Shown here in pieces: positions 43,465 to 53,876 of a stretch of 64,000 nucleotides of DNA (position 1 is its first letter; every line of letters starts with the position of its first letter). The DNA lies in NCBI GenBank assembly GCA_917880885.1, contig OU862915.1, forward strand, positions 38,014,676 to 38,078,675, written 5' to 3'. This stretch comes from Limnephilus marmoratus (taxonomy: Eukaryota; Arthropoda; Insecta; Trichoptera; Limnephilidae). The notes under the pieces were generated by a model, which did not search any database, was not told the DNA's origin, and was given only the letters and a program-made list of their open reading frames with translations. Both the position numbers and the translations under genes were made by a program.

Positions 43465-46433
43465 CTAATGAATTAGAAAATAATTTTAAAATACAAGAAT
43501 ATGAGTGTGTATACACCGATTCATGTAATGACATAATCTCAAAGAATCTCAATAATATTTTCATTTTTCATAGTAATATACGAAGTATGGAACGAAATTG
43601 GGATGAATTAATTCTAAAATTAAACAATCTAAATAAAAAACCTGACATCATAATATTATCAGAAACTTTTACTAATGACGAATCACCCACCTATCATTTA
43701 CCAGAATATAATTATGTTACAACCAAAATAAACATCAATAAAAATAGTGGTCTCGTCATATTCATTCACGATAAATTTAGTATTGTCAAAATAACTGAAC
43801 ATCCTATACACCTAGTAAACTGTATTGAAATACAATTAAAACTCGACAAAACAAACTACCACATAATAGCTGTTTACAGAACACACGGTTCGAATATCTC
43901 GTCATTTATAAATGAATTTAAACAAATACTGTTAAAATTTAGTAATAAACTTTGCTTTATTGCAGGAGACTTCAATTTAAACATTAATGAAAACGTAGAA
44001 AATAATTTCAAAAATGAATATATTAATTGTATGACTGAATTTAACTTCATATCGTGCATTAATAAAAATACGAGAGAGATAAAAAATCACACTCCATCTT
44101 GTTTAGACCATATATGGACTAACATAAATATTAAAGATATCGACAAAATCAAATCAATTGTTTGGAAAACGAATATAACTGACCACCATGCATGCATTCT
44201 TCTCTATGATAACAAAATTAAACATAAAAAATTTAATCTAACAAAGACAAAATCCTACACAAATATGACTATTTTATCCAAAAAACTAAGAAATGAACAA
44301 TGGAACAACGTGTTAAATAGTTATGATACCGAGACTTGCTCAAAAAACTTTGAAAATATATTGTCTCAACACATAAAAAATTCAACTACTGAAACTACAG
44401 TCCGCATTAAATCTAAACTAAGAATTTTAAAGCCTTGGATAACACAAGGACTTATAATATCAATTAGAAACAAAGAAAAACTTTATAAAACAGCATTGAA
44501 AAATCCTCTAAATGAAAAAGCATACACTTTTTACAAAAAATTTAAAAATAAATTAACAAACTGTATCAAAAAAAATAAAGAAGACTATTTCAAAAATAAA
44601 ATACTTTCTACAGACAATAACAATAAACAAATATGGAAAACAGTCAACTTAGCCATGGATAACACTAAAAAAACACAAAAAATAAAATACATTGAACATG
44701 AAAATAAAATAATAGATGCTAATATTCAACCTAAACAATGTGCAAACATCTTTAATTCTTTTTTTGCTAATGTAGGAAAAAATCTTGCGAAAAATATCAA
44801 TAAATCTTTTAACCCGAAAAAACAAACGATTGAAAATGTACAAAATCAAAATAATTTATCAAAATTTGAAACAACCTCAGAAAGTGAAGTTTTAAAAATA
44901 ATAGAAGGCATGAAAGGAGGTTCGTCTCCCGGATTTGACCTTATTACAGTACATTTTCTAAAATCCATGAAAATTCATTTGATAAAACCAATTACTCATT
45001 TGATAAACTTAAGTTTAACAGAGGGAATATTTCCGACAAACTATAAAAATACAATTATTTCACCTATTTATAAATCTGGAGATCCTCAACAAGTAACTAA
45101 CTACCGCCCAATTTGTCTAATCTCAAACATTGGAAAGATTTTTGAAAAAATTGTGAAAAACCAATTGGTCGGTTTCCTAGAAAGTAATAAAATTCTTCAC
45201 CAAAACCAATTTGGTTTTATAAAGTTACTCAGCACACAAGATGCTATTGCTAATGTAACCTCATACATCAATGAATCATTGGATAAAGGTGAAAAATGTG
45301 CCGGTATATTTATTGATCTCAGAAAAGCTTTTGATAGTATATCCCATGAGATTCTACTAAAAAAACTAAACAATATAGGTATAAAAGACAATGCAATTAA
45401 ATGGATTTCGAACTACCTAAAAAATCGACCGCAAGTCGTAAAAATAAATCAGATTAATAGCGATAAAGAAATATCAGACTTTGGAATCCCTCAAGGTACA
45501 GTAATCGGACCAATCCTTTTCACCATATATGTTAATGACATTTTTTTTCAACCACTACATGGCCAAATTACTTCATACGCCGATGATACGGTACTAATAA
45601 TTAGCGATAAAACTTGGGAAAAAGTAACATTTAAAGCCACCGAAGACATAAATATTTTAAAGAATTTCTTCGACGTAAACTTACTATCACTAAATGGTGA
45701 TAAAACATTTGTAATTCCATTTGCAATACACAAAAATGATACCCCTAAAAACATTGACATCATCATCCATGATAATTCCAAAACACATAGTAAAAATTAT
45801 TGTATCCAAAACTGCACAATATTAAAAACAACAAACACAATCAAATATTTAGGAGTCATTATCGATAAAAATTTGAAATGGAAGGAACAAATTTGTCAAG
45901 TTGTAAAAAAAATTAGAAAATTGATTTATATATTTTTAAGAATCAGAAATTTTTTATCTGTAAAAAACTTATATCTAATATATTACGCTTTGGTTCAATC
46001 AACTTTACAATATGCTATCATTAGCTGGGGATCCGCATACAAAACTAATCTTTCCCCAATTGAAGTTGTGCAGAGGCTAATAATTAAAATCATATTAAAA
46101 AAACCTTCTGACTACCCAACGGATCAATTATTTAAGGAATTTCAAGTACCATCTTTCAAAGATCTATACAATAGAAATGCATTGATTCAAATTATAAAAG
46201 AAAAAGAAAAATATCAATTTATAACTGAAAACCGTACTAGACATAAATATATTTTTTCATGCCCAAAATTAAACACTTCCTTTGCACAAAATTATTATAC
46301 TTATCAAGGAAGACTTATTTTCAACCGATTACCGGATGAAATTAGAAAAATTAATGATAAAATCCAATTAATAAACACTGTAAAAAAATATTTTAAAGAT
46401 AATCTCAAAAAAAAAAAAACAGTTTCCGACTAA
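43449..46433 (+). CDS. LINE-E ORF2: APE endonuclease and reverse transcriptase
   Basis: 994 residues. The endonuclease (1-~255) has the expected active-site series: N43 (FHSNIRS), E72 (LSETF), Y142 (YRTHG), D174/N176 (GDFNLN), LDHIW (~219) and TDHH (~244). It nicks target DNA. Reverse transcriptase (~480-760): GGSSPGFDLIT (~491), YRPICLIS (~550), FIDLRKAFDS (motif A, ~621), GIPQGTVIGP (motif B, ~679), YADD (710-713, both Asp intact) and LSLNGDKT (motif D). The C-terminal ~200 residues are the connecting region; no RNase H was recognised. The start ATG at 43449 lies inside the end of the preceding frame, suggesting reinitiation. The element appears complete and possibly competent. Clade: Jockey/CR1/I-like group, not resolved. 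Confidence 0.92.
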   Translation: MDDFIANELENNFKIQEYECVYTDSCNDIISKNLNNIFIFHSNIRSMERNWDELILKLNNLNKKPDIIILSETFTNDESPTYHLPEYNYVTTKININKNSGLVIFIHDKFSIVKITEHPIHLVNCIEIQLKLDKTNYHIIAVYRTHGSNISSFINEFKQILLKFSNKLCFIAGDFNLNINENVENNFKNEYINCMTEFNFISCINKNTREIKNHTPSCLDHIWTNINIKDIDKIKSIVWKTNITDHHACILLYDNKIKHKKFNLTKTKSYTNMTILSKKLRNEQWNNVLNSYDTETCSKNFENILSQHIKNSTTETTVRIKSKLRILKPWITQGLIISIRNKEKLYKTALKNPLNEKAYTFYKKFKNKLTNCIKKNKEDYFKNKILSTDNNNKQIWKTVNLAMDNTKKTQKIKYIEHENKIIDANIQPKQCANIFNSFFANVGKNLAKNINKSFNPKKQTIENVQNQNNLSKFETTSESEVLKIIEGMKGGSSPGFDLITVHFLKSMKIHLIKPITHLINLSLTEGIFPTNYKNTIISPIYKSGDPQQVTNYRPICLISNIGKIFEKIVKNQLVGFLESNKILHQNQFGFIKLLSTQDAIANVTSYINESLDKGEKCAGIFIDLRKAFDSISHEILLKKLNNIGIKDNAIKWISNYLKNRPQVVKINQINSDKEISDFGIPQGTVIGPILFTIYVNDIFFQPLHGQITSYADDTVLIISDKTWEKVTFKATEDINILKNFFDVNLLSLNGDKTFVIPFAIHKNDTPKNIDIIIHDNSKTHSKNYCIQNCTILKTTNTIKYLGVIIDKNLKWKEQICQVVKKIRKLIYIFLRIRNFLSVKNLYLIYYALVQSTLQYAIISWGSAYKTNLSPIEVVQRLIIKIILKKPSDYPTDQLFKEFQVPSFKDLYNRNALIQIIKEKEKYQFITENRTRHKYIFSCPKLNTSFAQNYYTYQGRLIFNRLPDEIRKINDKIQLINTVKKYFKDNLKKKKTVSD

Positions 46434-46799
46434 TCTAATCTACTTATAACTCAGTTTCCAAGTGATACTCCATTCTTCAAATAAGTTAAATTTTGTATTG
46501 TTTTTAGCAACTAATTACAATAATTCTGGACACATTATCCAAATAGTAAAATTGTTTTGATAGTAGATAAATACTTATAATTACATATCACCGAACTTAC
46601 AACTTATTGTTTTTTACATTCACATTGTAATTTAAGAACTTAAATATAGCATTAAAAAATGTACACTACTCTTCCAGACACAAGCTAACGCTTCCATGGA
46701 AGAGTGGTATTAACATATTTGAATATGAACATGTAAGCAAATTAACACATCATCTAAATGTACATTATATTTTATATGCTATAATCAATAAACGTATGA

Positions 46800-46830
<31 letters not shown>

Positions 46831-46906
46831 TGTAGAGTAGTGGGTGGGTGGGTATTAATGTAGAGTAGTGGGTGGGTGGGTATTAATGTAGAATGGGTGG
46901 ATAGGG
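46831..46906. repeat. 28-bp G-rich repeat after the LINE-E tail
   Basis: Two exact units TGTAGAGTAGTGGGTGGGTG + GGTATTAA (46831-46858, 46859-46886), then a degraded third. Each contains three GGG runs spaced by single bases, so two units meet the pattern for a G-quadruplex. Confidence 0.85.
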
Positions 46907-47078
46907 TAGCAACGGCTCCACCCCTACCATAATAAAACATTGTTCCCATCCATATTTCGAAACTGTCAAATTAGTATAGGTACACTTGCCCTGAAGAAGG
47001 AACGGTCGTTCCGAAACCGGTCGGATTTACTCATTATATAAGTGGTTCAAATAAAGTTAAATTGTTTAATTTATCTGA
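46907..47078. repeat. Right inverted arm flanking LINE-E
   Basis: Inverse of 41311-41477. It includes the better-preserved hammerhead-like motif (46985-47025). Confidence 0.85.
46985..47025 (+). ncRNA. Hammerhead-ribozyme-like motif
   Basis: CTGAAGA (46991-46997, fits CUGANGA) and GAAA (47013-47016) enclose a stem GGAAC-GGTC-GTTCC. GAAA is followed by CCGGTC, giving the self-complementary ACCGGT plus C expected at the cleavage side of a dimeric type I hammerhead. As at 16176, one unpaired base (A) precedes the stem. Stem I is weak (GCC/GGA). Confidence 0.4.
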
Positions 47079-47469
47079 AACAGTTTAATTTAATGGTTAA
47101 TTAAGAATTTCAAACGCAAAAATGTTTTATCAATTTCACGAGAAGTCTGTGCAAACTTGGCTCACTTGTACGGGCACGCCCATAAGACACTTCTATTGGT
47201 TCATGTCTTCATTGACTTCATACGATGTGTATAATTCCCTAAGCATTGAACAAGGACTAAAGAATTAGGGATGGGCCGGAGGCTAGATTAATGGTATAAT
47301 CAAGGAAGTTATGTCTGTTTGATTTGCAGATGAAAGTAGGCTCTCTGTCTTCTGATCTTTCGGGTTAAGGACGTCGAAAGTTAAGAATTAAGGAATTATT
47401 TAATTATGTTGGCATTTAAAATGGGTCAAGGTTTAACTATATAAAATTATTTTACAATACTGGGGAAGA
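47079..47469. other. Unassigned sequence
   Basis: No supported feature. Confidence 0.4.
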
Positions 47470-47550
47470 TCAACTTTAATGCTTAGTTGGTAGAGCAGAT
47501 GCCGGGTACCGGAATGTTGCGAGATCGAATTCCTGTCGCGCTTGTAACCC
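47470..47550 (+). repeat. tRNA-like SINE head or tRNA pseudogene
   Basis: CTTAGTTGGTAGAGCAGATG is a box A-type D-arm, and GCGAGATCGAATTCC ~40 nt later is a box B-type T-arm. The acceptor ends (CAACTTTA and GCGCTTGTAA) do not pair, so this is not a working tRNA gene. Confidence 0.5.
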
Positions 47551-47588
47551 TTTTAATTATGGTGATTAATTTTTGAATTATTTATTGC

Positions 47589-47870
47589 AGGGGTTCATGG
47601 GGTGAGGTTTGTCTGGGTCTTGGTGGCGGATGCGCCTGCCTGTCAACTATATGGCACACCGGATCGGGAGAGACTGATTGAGGGAGACCTTTTTACCTCA
47701 CCAGCAGGGCTCTCTCGGAATATCGCCGTGCACCGCGGTAGGAGGGATGGATTCACTCCTGTTCCCACTCCAGTCCGACACTCCTGGACACACCGACCCC
47801 CAGATTTCTACCCATCTCTCAAACATTTTCTTTTTCAGGACTTTTCCTACTTCCTTTCTAAAAATACTAG
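47589..47870 (+). repeat. R500 copy, head and tail missing
   Basis: Plus sense from GGGGTTCATGGGGTGAGGTT to the TTTTCCTACTTCCTTTC region. The hairpin is absent. Confidence 0.75.
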
Positions 47871-47896
47871 ATCTGGTTACTTAAAATGAGAATTTA

Positions 47897-47995
47897 AAAA
47901 AAAACTCGACACAGGAGAGAAATAATCTTCTAACAGAATATTACATTTTTAGGAATGCTAAGTGGAGGGTCTTTTTAAGAGAAGGAAAAAATAAA
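47897..47995 (-). repeat. R500 tail fragment, decayed
   Basis: The tail region on the minus strand (AAAAAAAAACTCGACACAGG on plus, then GGAATGCTAAGTGGAGGGTC). It faces the preceding copy. Confidence 0.55.
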
Positions 47996-47999
47996 CCTA

Positions 48000-48749
48000 A
48001 CGTGGCCCTGTAGACTGTGAAACTTACCACATTACATAATAACTTATACATAATACGTATGAAACAACCCCACTTCAGTTGGTATGTACTTACCTTAATC
48101 CTCGATTACGTTGAGCGAGTTTACAAGCTATTTGCCGGTAAGTTTAAAAGCGGGCAAATCGGCGAGTGCGAATTGTCATGATGACGCATAAAACGTTTCA
48201 GATGGACGTAGCAAGTGAAAAGCTGAGCTAACATAATGACTCCCGCGCGAATTAAATCTGTCGACATTTTGAAAATTTACAATGGATATTGTCACCAAAT
48301 TATTGTACACATGAACACGGTCTGTTATTTATATTTTCATAGCTCTATGACTCCCCGTGGAGTGCCCCGAATTTGTTTTGAATTTCTCAAGTCAACTTTA
48401 ATAGGGGGGGGGGGGGGGGGGGACACCACGCCCCAGGAGGTGACTTTCGCCCCGGGCGCCACCCTGCTAGCTACGCCACTGTCACCGCTAGTAGCTATTT
48501 GCCGGTTACTTAGCAGATTGTACAACGAATTATCCAGATCAAGCAGTAGTTTGACAGTTACGAAATTAGCTGTTCGAGGGCTGCCATCTTGCTATCCGCC
48601 GTACACGCCAGCGAGTAGCGAGCAAAGTTTTCCCCCTTTTAGCGAGTTTACTAGCAGATAGTGAATTCACCGCTTGTAAATTCGCTCAATGTCATCGAGG
48701 CTTTACCGAAGTTTTGTCTTACTGGATAGTTTATAAAGAAGAGTCTCAC
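48000..48749. other. Unassigned sequence with 19-nt G run
   Basis: Contains a pure 19-base G tract at 48404-48422. Next to it is a GC-rich stretch ending CTAGCTACGCCACTG (near 48482), which resembles the CAGTGGCGTAGCTAG end common among hAT-type MITEs. The other end was not found, so no element is called. No gene. Confidence 0.4.
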
Positions 48750-49205
48750 TGTCTCGAATGTGTCGTCTGTATAATTCCATTGAATGTAACCATATAGACA
48801 TCTATGCAAATAGTCTCGCTTACTTTAAAAAGCAAATTAACAATAGACTAACCTAACAAGTAATTGAGAATTGAAAATACTTGTATTTGATCTTGAACTT
48901 GAATGTGAATGGCTGTTTCTTACTCTATTTGTACTTTACTTTTTTGTTTTTCTGTTTTTTACATCGTATATCAATCTTTTTTTATCTTCGTCATCTCTAT
49001 ATTTTATCATCACAATTTTTGTTATCTCTTTTTAAACCTCTGTTTATATTTTGCTATTTCTAATTTCTGTTAACTTCTATTAAACTGTGCATTCTGTGAA
49101 CATTTTTAAGTGGACTATTAACATCTACGCTTTTTACAATGCTAATCTAATGACTTTTTTATGTTAATACTCTGTAAATGTTCCAAAACAATAAATAAAT
49201 AAAAG
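48750..49205 (+). pseudogene. LINE 3' end fragment
   Basis: A short frame RMCRLYNSIE, then HIDIYANSLAYFKKQINN and a stop (~48760-48857), resembles the LINE-D C-terminus (SRICRSYNDL ... IDIFLNNVTCFKK). A ~340-bp T-rich UTR follows, ending AATAAATAAATAAA (49190-49204), the same tail type as LINE-D. 5'-truncated copy of a related family. Confidence 0.7.
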
Positions 49206-49664
49206 AGAATATGAAATAATTTTTTGTCTTAACACTAAATATAAATGAGGTGCGTAGTCCGTGGGTTCGTCTCCGGAGGATATGAGTCGTTTTTAAGGCT
49301 GTCATACCAGCAAATCATAATTTCGATTCCGACTGCACCGCTCACACATCAGCCGTTGCAAGCGGACGTTTTTGGAACTAGATTTCGTTCCGCTAGAAGC
49401 CGGGTTTCACGTACCTATAGTTCACGCGAAGCTGGACCTACAGTATGGTTCAGATAAAGATGTTGAATTCTCGCTTCCAGAATTTTAATAAGTAGTAGTT
49501 ATTTGTAATTTGTGTATTGAAGTGCGTAGACATAAATAGATACATAAACACAGTAGGTATAAAGTAGATACCTACACAAAAAAACAATTTGTTATATTTT
49601 TTTAATATTTTGGTTTTTGTTTTTTCATTTTATTTTACGGCCATTAGAGTGGAAGAATTGAAAC
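49206..49664. other. Unassigned sequence
   Basis: No supported gene. A GC-richer block at 49240-49450 has an open frame of 70 codons without motifs. Confidence 0.4.
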
Positions 49665-49857
49665 GTTACTTGAAATGGCTTTAGCCGTGTTTAGTGACCA
49701 GATCTGAAAAGTCAGGTACTTCCCCACCTCCATCTTCCCTAACTCCTTCCCCTCCCCCACTACCTTCAGCCTCACAACATACCCCAATTGGGGGTGATAG
49801 TCCCACTGGCTCCAGACGGGAGCAGTTGGGACTCTTGTGCGGTATTCATGAAAAAAA
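49665..49857 (+). repeat. SINE S2 copy, plus sense, 5'-truncated
   Basis: Body of S2 in sense orientation, ending GTGCGGTATTCATGAAAAAA. It is the inverse of the copy at 49930-50322, and the two form an inverted pair with tails facing each other. Confidence 0.8.
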
Positions 49858-49929
49858 GAGTACCTAATATTCAGTTGGATTGTAAAAAATATCTCATTTT
49901 GAAATATTTATTCGTGTGCATAATTTTTA

Positions 49930-50322
49930 ATTTTATATTTATGTGAATACCGCACAAGAGATACAAATGCTCCCGTCTGGAGCCAGTGAGACTATGACAT
50001 GACTATGGGGTATAGTATGAGGCAGAAGGTGGTGGGGAAGGGCAGGAGATGGGGAAGAGGAAGCGAAGAATTACTTGGCTATTCAGATCTGGTCACCAAA
50101 CACGGCCAAAGTAATTTTTAGCAACGTTTCAATTCTGAATGGTGGTCTTACACCAGGGCGATACTAAAGTATCTTCCACTCTGGAACGTGACGCAAATAT
50201 ATTATTTTTATATGAAATAACCCAAATTAGTCAAACAAAATTTATTTGCCCACGCCGGAATTCGATCCCACGACCTTCGGATTGCGAGCCAAGAGCCTTA
50301 CCTCTTGACCACGCCGGCCGTC
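49930..50322 (-). repeat. SINE S2, full copy with tRNA head
   Basis: The minus strand begins GACGGCCGGCGTGGTCAAGA (box A-like) with box B GTGGGATCGAATTCC ~50 nt later; the tRNA-like head spans ~50322-50245. A ~300-bp body shared with 31250, 33632 and 49665 follows. This is the only copy here with its head, so it defines the family as tRNA-derived. Confidence 0.8.
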
Positions 50323-50338
50323 AATAAATAGTATCAGT

Positions 50339-50490
50339 AATTTGGAAGGCGGGTATGGGTACCGCCGTCCTGGGAACCATGTATTGGATTATCAACACCG
50401 TACGGGTAGCCCGGGTTCATGGGGCGAGGTTTGTCAGGATCTCGGCGGCGGTGGAATCTGCCCCACCAACTACGTAGAAGGCCGGATCGG
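50339..50490 (+). repeat. R500 head half
   Basis: Plus sense from TTTGGAAGGCGGGTATGGGT to GGCCGGATCGGGAGAGACC, where it stops at a T run. Confidence 0.75.
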
Positions 50491-50502
50491 GAGAGACCTT
50501 TT

Positions 50503-50930
50503 TTTACAATCGCTCGACACATTGCCTATCTCTTCTTTGGGGATGCTGTGTGAAGGTTCGTTTCAGGGAAAGGGAGGAGAGGATCTTCTGAGAAGGAAAG
50601 GGTATTAGGGGTGGGTAGAAATGTGGGGGTCAGCGTGTCCAGGAGAGCGGATGTATGAATCCATCCCTCCCACTGCGGTGCAAAGCGATGTTCCGAGAGA
50701 GTAAGGCTGGAGAAGTCAAAGGGACTCCCTCAACCACTTTCTCTAGATCCAACCTGCCATGCAGCTGGTGCGCAGACGCATCCGCCGCCAAGACCTGAAA
50801 AAACCTCACCCCATGAACCCAGGCACCCCTGCTAGTCACCAAACGTTGCGAACCACTAAGGATGACCTACGGCAGACGTGTTGGTTATCAAAAAAATGGT
50901 TCCCGGGGCGGTGGTACCCATACCCGATTC
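50503..50930 (-). repeat. R500 copy lacking the hairpin tail
   Basis: Minus sense. It includes all central blocks (CACTGCGGTGCAAAGCGATG, GACGCATCCGCCGCCAAGAC, CTCACCCCATGAACCC) and the head end GGTGGTACCCATACCCGATT. The hairpin end is replaced by unrelated sequence. Confidence 0.8.
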
Positions 50931-50969
50931 TCATGTTTGTTATTTTTGTAATACGAAAAATGGATATAA

Positions 50970-51062
50970 AAAAGCCTACCCCCCATCCCTCTCAACCCCC
51001 TCCCCCTCTCACCCCACAACCTCTAACCACCCTCCACCCCCCCGCCTCTTTTACCCCCCCCC
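50970..51062. repeat. C-rich low-complexity tract
   Basis: ~90 bp of CCCTC/CCCCAC variants ending in nine Cs, directly abutting the Helitron start. Confidence 0.7.
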
Positions 51063-51329
51063 GCTATATAAAAATCAATTGCTGTTTGTTAGTTTCACTA
51101 AAACTCGAGAACGGCTGGGCCGATTTAGCTGATTTTGGTTTTGAAATGTTTGTCGTAGTCCAGGAAAGGTTTAAACGTTGAGAAAATATGGAAAAGTTGC
51201 GAGGAAGATAGTAAAATCAACAATTTAATTCTCCCATATAAACTGTTCTACATACTTTCCTGTGAATTGCTAACCGTTCATCCGATTGCGATGAAACTTT
51301 GGTGAGTTGTTGTGAGCACGCCCGCAAAG

Positions 51330-51893
51330 TAGTCCAGTCAATAAATGCTCCAAAAGGAGGTGTAGAGTGCGTGAGCAGGGACCTAAGCGATTCCTCCAGA
51401 AACTTGTTTAGGGTGCTTAGGGTGTGAACATACTAAAAGTCCTGACGTCTTGGTTGTGAGCTAGGGGGAAGGGGGGGAGGGGGAGGTCCCAATTTTCGGG
51501 TTTCCGCTTATATCTCAAAAACGGTGCGTCACACATGAAAATTTCCTAAGGATAAGTAAAAAAAGCTCATAAAATTATCTACAACTTTTATTCTTTACGT
51601 AATTTTCGAAATCACGTCCATTTTTGATTTACACGCTCCACAAATGTAGATATTTTTGAAAAAAATTATTTTACCTCACATTTTTCATCAAACATTCCTT
51701 CATATCGTCTAAAATATTCATCAAAGAAAGAAATTTATTTATAAGAAGTTGTAATAAATTTTATTCCCTTTTAGAATATATATACATATGCAAATAAATC
51801 TCCAACCAGTAAATATTTACAGCAATTTTAAGGTTTTGCGTAAAATGTCGTCATTTTCAGAAAAAGCTGTTTTTATCTTATTACTGACACACC
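51330..51893. repeat. Left terminal inverted repeat
   Basis: Begins TAGTCCAGTCAATAAATGC and contains GTGTAGAGTGCGTGAGCAGG, a G-rich run (GGGGGAAGGGGGGGAGGGGG) and GTTTCCGCTTATATCTCAAA. It matches 53877-54427 in inverse orientation. Confidence 0.9.
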
Positions 51894-52129
51894 GACGTGC
51901 AACGACGATTATGCGACGCTCTTTTAGTAAGGCGTATGATCAGATATGACCATGGAAACCACATTGATGCTATCATTCAAAAGCCGAGAAGGCATAACAG
52001 GAGGCAGAGGTATTTTGCACAATGTACTAGAAGTGGTTAGTTGGTATGAGCGCAACTCATGAGATCTGCACTTCCCTTGAAGAGTATTGTGGAGTCTTCA
52101 CGTCCAGTAACAACACAAGGACCTCGGAC

Positions 52130-53685
52130 AAGCCCACCGAAGTAAAGATGCAGCAGACATTTTCAAACTCAGTCAGTGGTTTGATGCACATCCTCCCTTC
52201 CCACAAGCCAATGAAATAATGTCAATTCCCAATGTCTTCTGTCAGCTCGTCGATAAAAAATCACGATGAAAAGGTTGCAGTTGACCCAACATTTCTGTTT
52301 CACCGGATGTGTATAAGCAAACGATCAGATGAGGATTTGAAGAAATTCTTTGAGTATGAGTTGGCCCCATTTCCCTTGGCACTGTTCAATGAAGGTGGGA
52401 TGTGGAAGACAACTAAATCTGTCCTGTACAGCTTATTCGAGCCTACCAAAAAACTGGTCTACTGTCTCAGGTGAACATAGTTGTGGACGGAAAATTTCTA
52501 CTACACAGAGTAATTTGGCAAAAAGATGCCTTCCTTGTCACAATTTGTGATCGTTACATCAACTACGTCAACCACCACTATCCTGGATGACTCACACTGT
52601 GGTATTTGATTGGTACCCAAACCCAGCCAACGGTACAAAATCACAATAACAGATGCGATGATACAGACTGAGAAGGTCAGCTGACATCAATTTGACTTGG
52701 AACACTTCAATACCCGTTAAAAATGAAGATTTGTTATCCAATCCTACCAACAAAAGTAACTTCATCTCTTTACTACAGACGAAGCTTCGGGAGAATGGGA
52801 TACAGACTCTTCAGGACATGATGCTGACTTCCTTGTTGTGAAGATTGCTGTGGAACATTCCTCTCACAGTTTTGTGAGAAGCTTTCACTTCCTTTTGATT
52901 GCTTCCACTCCTCCCACCCAAGATATTCTGCTGCTGACAACGGACGAGGGAAAACCAAAACAATGCCACTGTCCGTCCAAAAGATGCAGCACCGTGCATT
53001 TGAACACATCCTGTTCTTACATTCATTTACCGGCTGCGACACAACATCTGCAACTTTCAGGAGAAGCAAGGTGGGCTTCTCAAAATTGTACTTGGAGTCA
53101 GAATTCATCAAGCAAGCGGCAATGATCTTTATAACCCCTCCTCTACTCACGGCGAGGTTGAAGAGGCTGGAAATAAATGTTTCCTGAAATGGTATGCGGC
53201 GCCAAAAAGACAGACCTTCCTTAACCAGTACCGCTTTTAGTCGTTCACAGGGTTGGTGGCAAATATGAAGCCTGACATCAGCTCCCTCCCTCCAACAGAG
53301 AACGCAGTTAAACAGCATTCCCAGTGCACCGATTGAGCTGCCCCCTGAATAATGGGGGTGGAAACATGAAGGAGAGACCCTGATGCCAAATACAACAAAA
53401 GATCCACCAGCGCCGGAGGTCCTTCTAAATATGATATTTTGCCGCTGCACCAGGGATTGTGCAATTGGCAAATGTGGATGCCGAAAAGCAATGCTGACCT
53501 GTTCTGCAGCGTGTCTCCGAGTCTCCTGCCAAGGGAGATGCCTCAATAGCGTGCCTGTTGCCGAGGACGACGATGACGACGACATAGAGCCCATTCAGCA
53601 AGAACCATCCAATACTGAGGATGAAGATGCCATGGATGAACAACGCTTGCGAGGACCCCCACGTCCAAGGAGGATGAGAATGTAA
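52130..53685 (+). pseudogene. Transposon protein (multicopy CXC-type ORF), frameshifted
   Basis: Pieces of one protein in shifting frames: a segment KDAADIFKLSQWFDAHPPFP (~52145), then DPTFLFHRMCISKRS and KKFFEYELAPFPLALFNEGG (52232-52474), then a nuclease-like part around 52790-53100 ending LFLHSFTGCDTTSATFRRSK (~53005). The final open segment at 53383-53685 reads TTKDPPAPEVLLNMIFCRCT with a nine-cysteine cluster (C20, 22, 26, 31, 33, 40, 44, 49 and 53 counted from Met 53383) and an Asp/Glu-rich tail. The same block order is seen in a large invertebrate multicopy family. An XPG/PIN-like nuclease with a C-terminal CXC zinc cluster is my reading of it. Frameshifts make it inactive. Confidence 0.7.
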
Positions 53686-53876
53686 CATGATGTTATTGAG
53701 AACAGTGATAACAATGAGATCTATAATTTTGTGTGCTTAATGTAACGAAATAGAATAAACATTATGATTATAAAATACAATTATGTATTTTTCAAGTAAT
53801 ATGATTTTTACCTATTTTATTTAATAACTGGTTTTAAAGTGTGGTCACACATATTATTAGGCGAACGAACAAGTGT

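Larger units (their letters stand above)
41478..46830 (+). mobile_element. LINE-E, apparently full-length, three ORFs
   Basis: A ~5.3-kb non-LTR retrotransposon. The 5' UTR begins somewhere in 41478-41520, just before CTCGCTCAGCACCGAACGAG. It is followed by ORF1 (41616-42686), an extra ORF (42733-43464) and ORF2 (43449-46433), a ~370-bp 3' UTR and a perfect 28-nt A tail (46803-46830). All three frames are free of stops, and the long pure A tail points to a young insertion. It sits in the gap between inverted arms (41311-41477, 46907-47078), so it probably landed in a pre-existing palindromic Penelope-type structure. I could not define a target duplication with certainty (GGTATTAAT occurs on both sides). 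Confidence 0.9.

Noticed and set aside
47470..47550. Functional tRNA gene
   Set aside because: The acceptor arms do not pair.
48404..48500. hAT-type MITE next to the 19-nt G run
   Set aside because: Only one end resembling CAGTGGCGTAGCTAG is present. No second end or 8-bp duplication was found.
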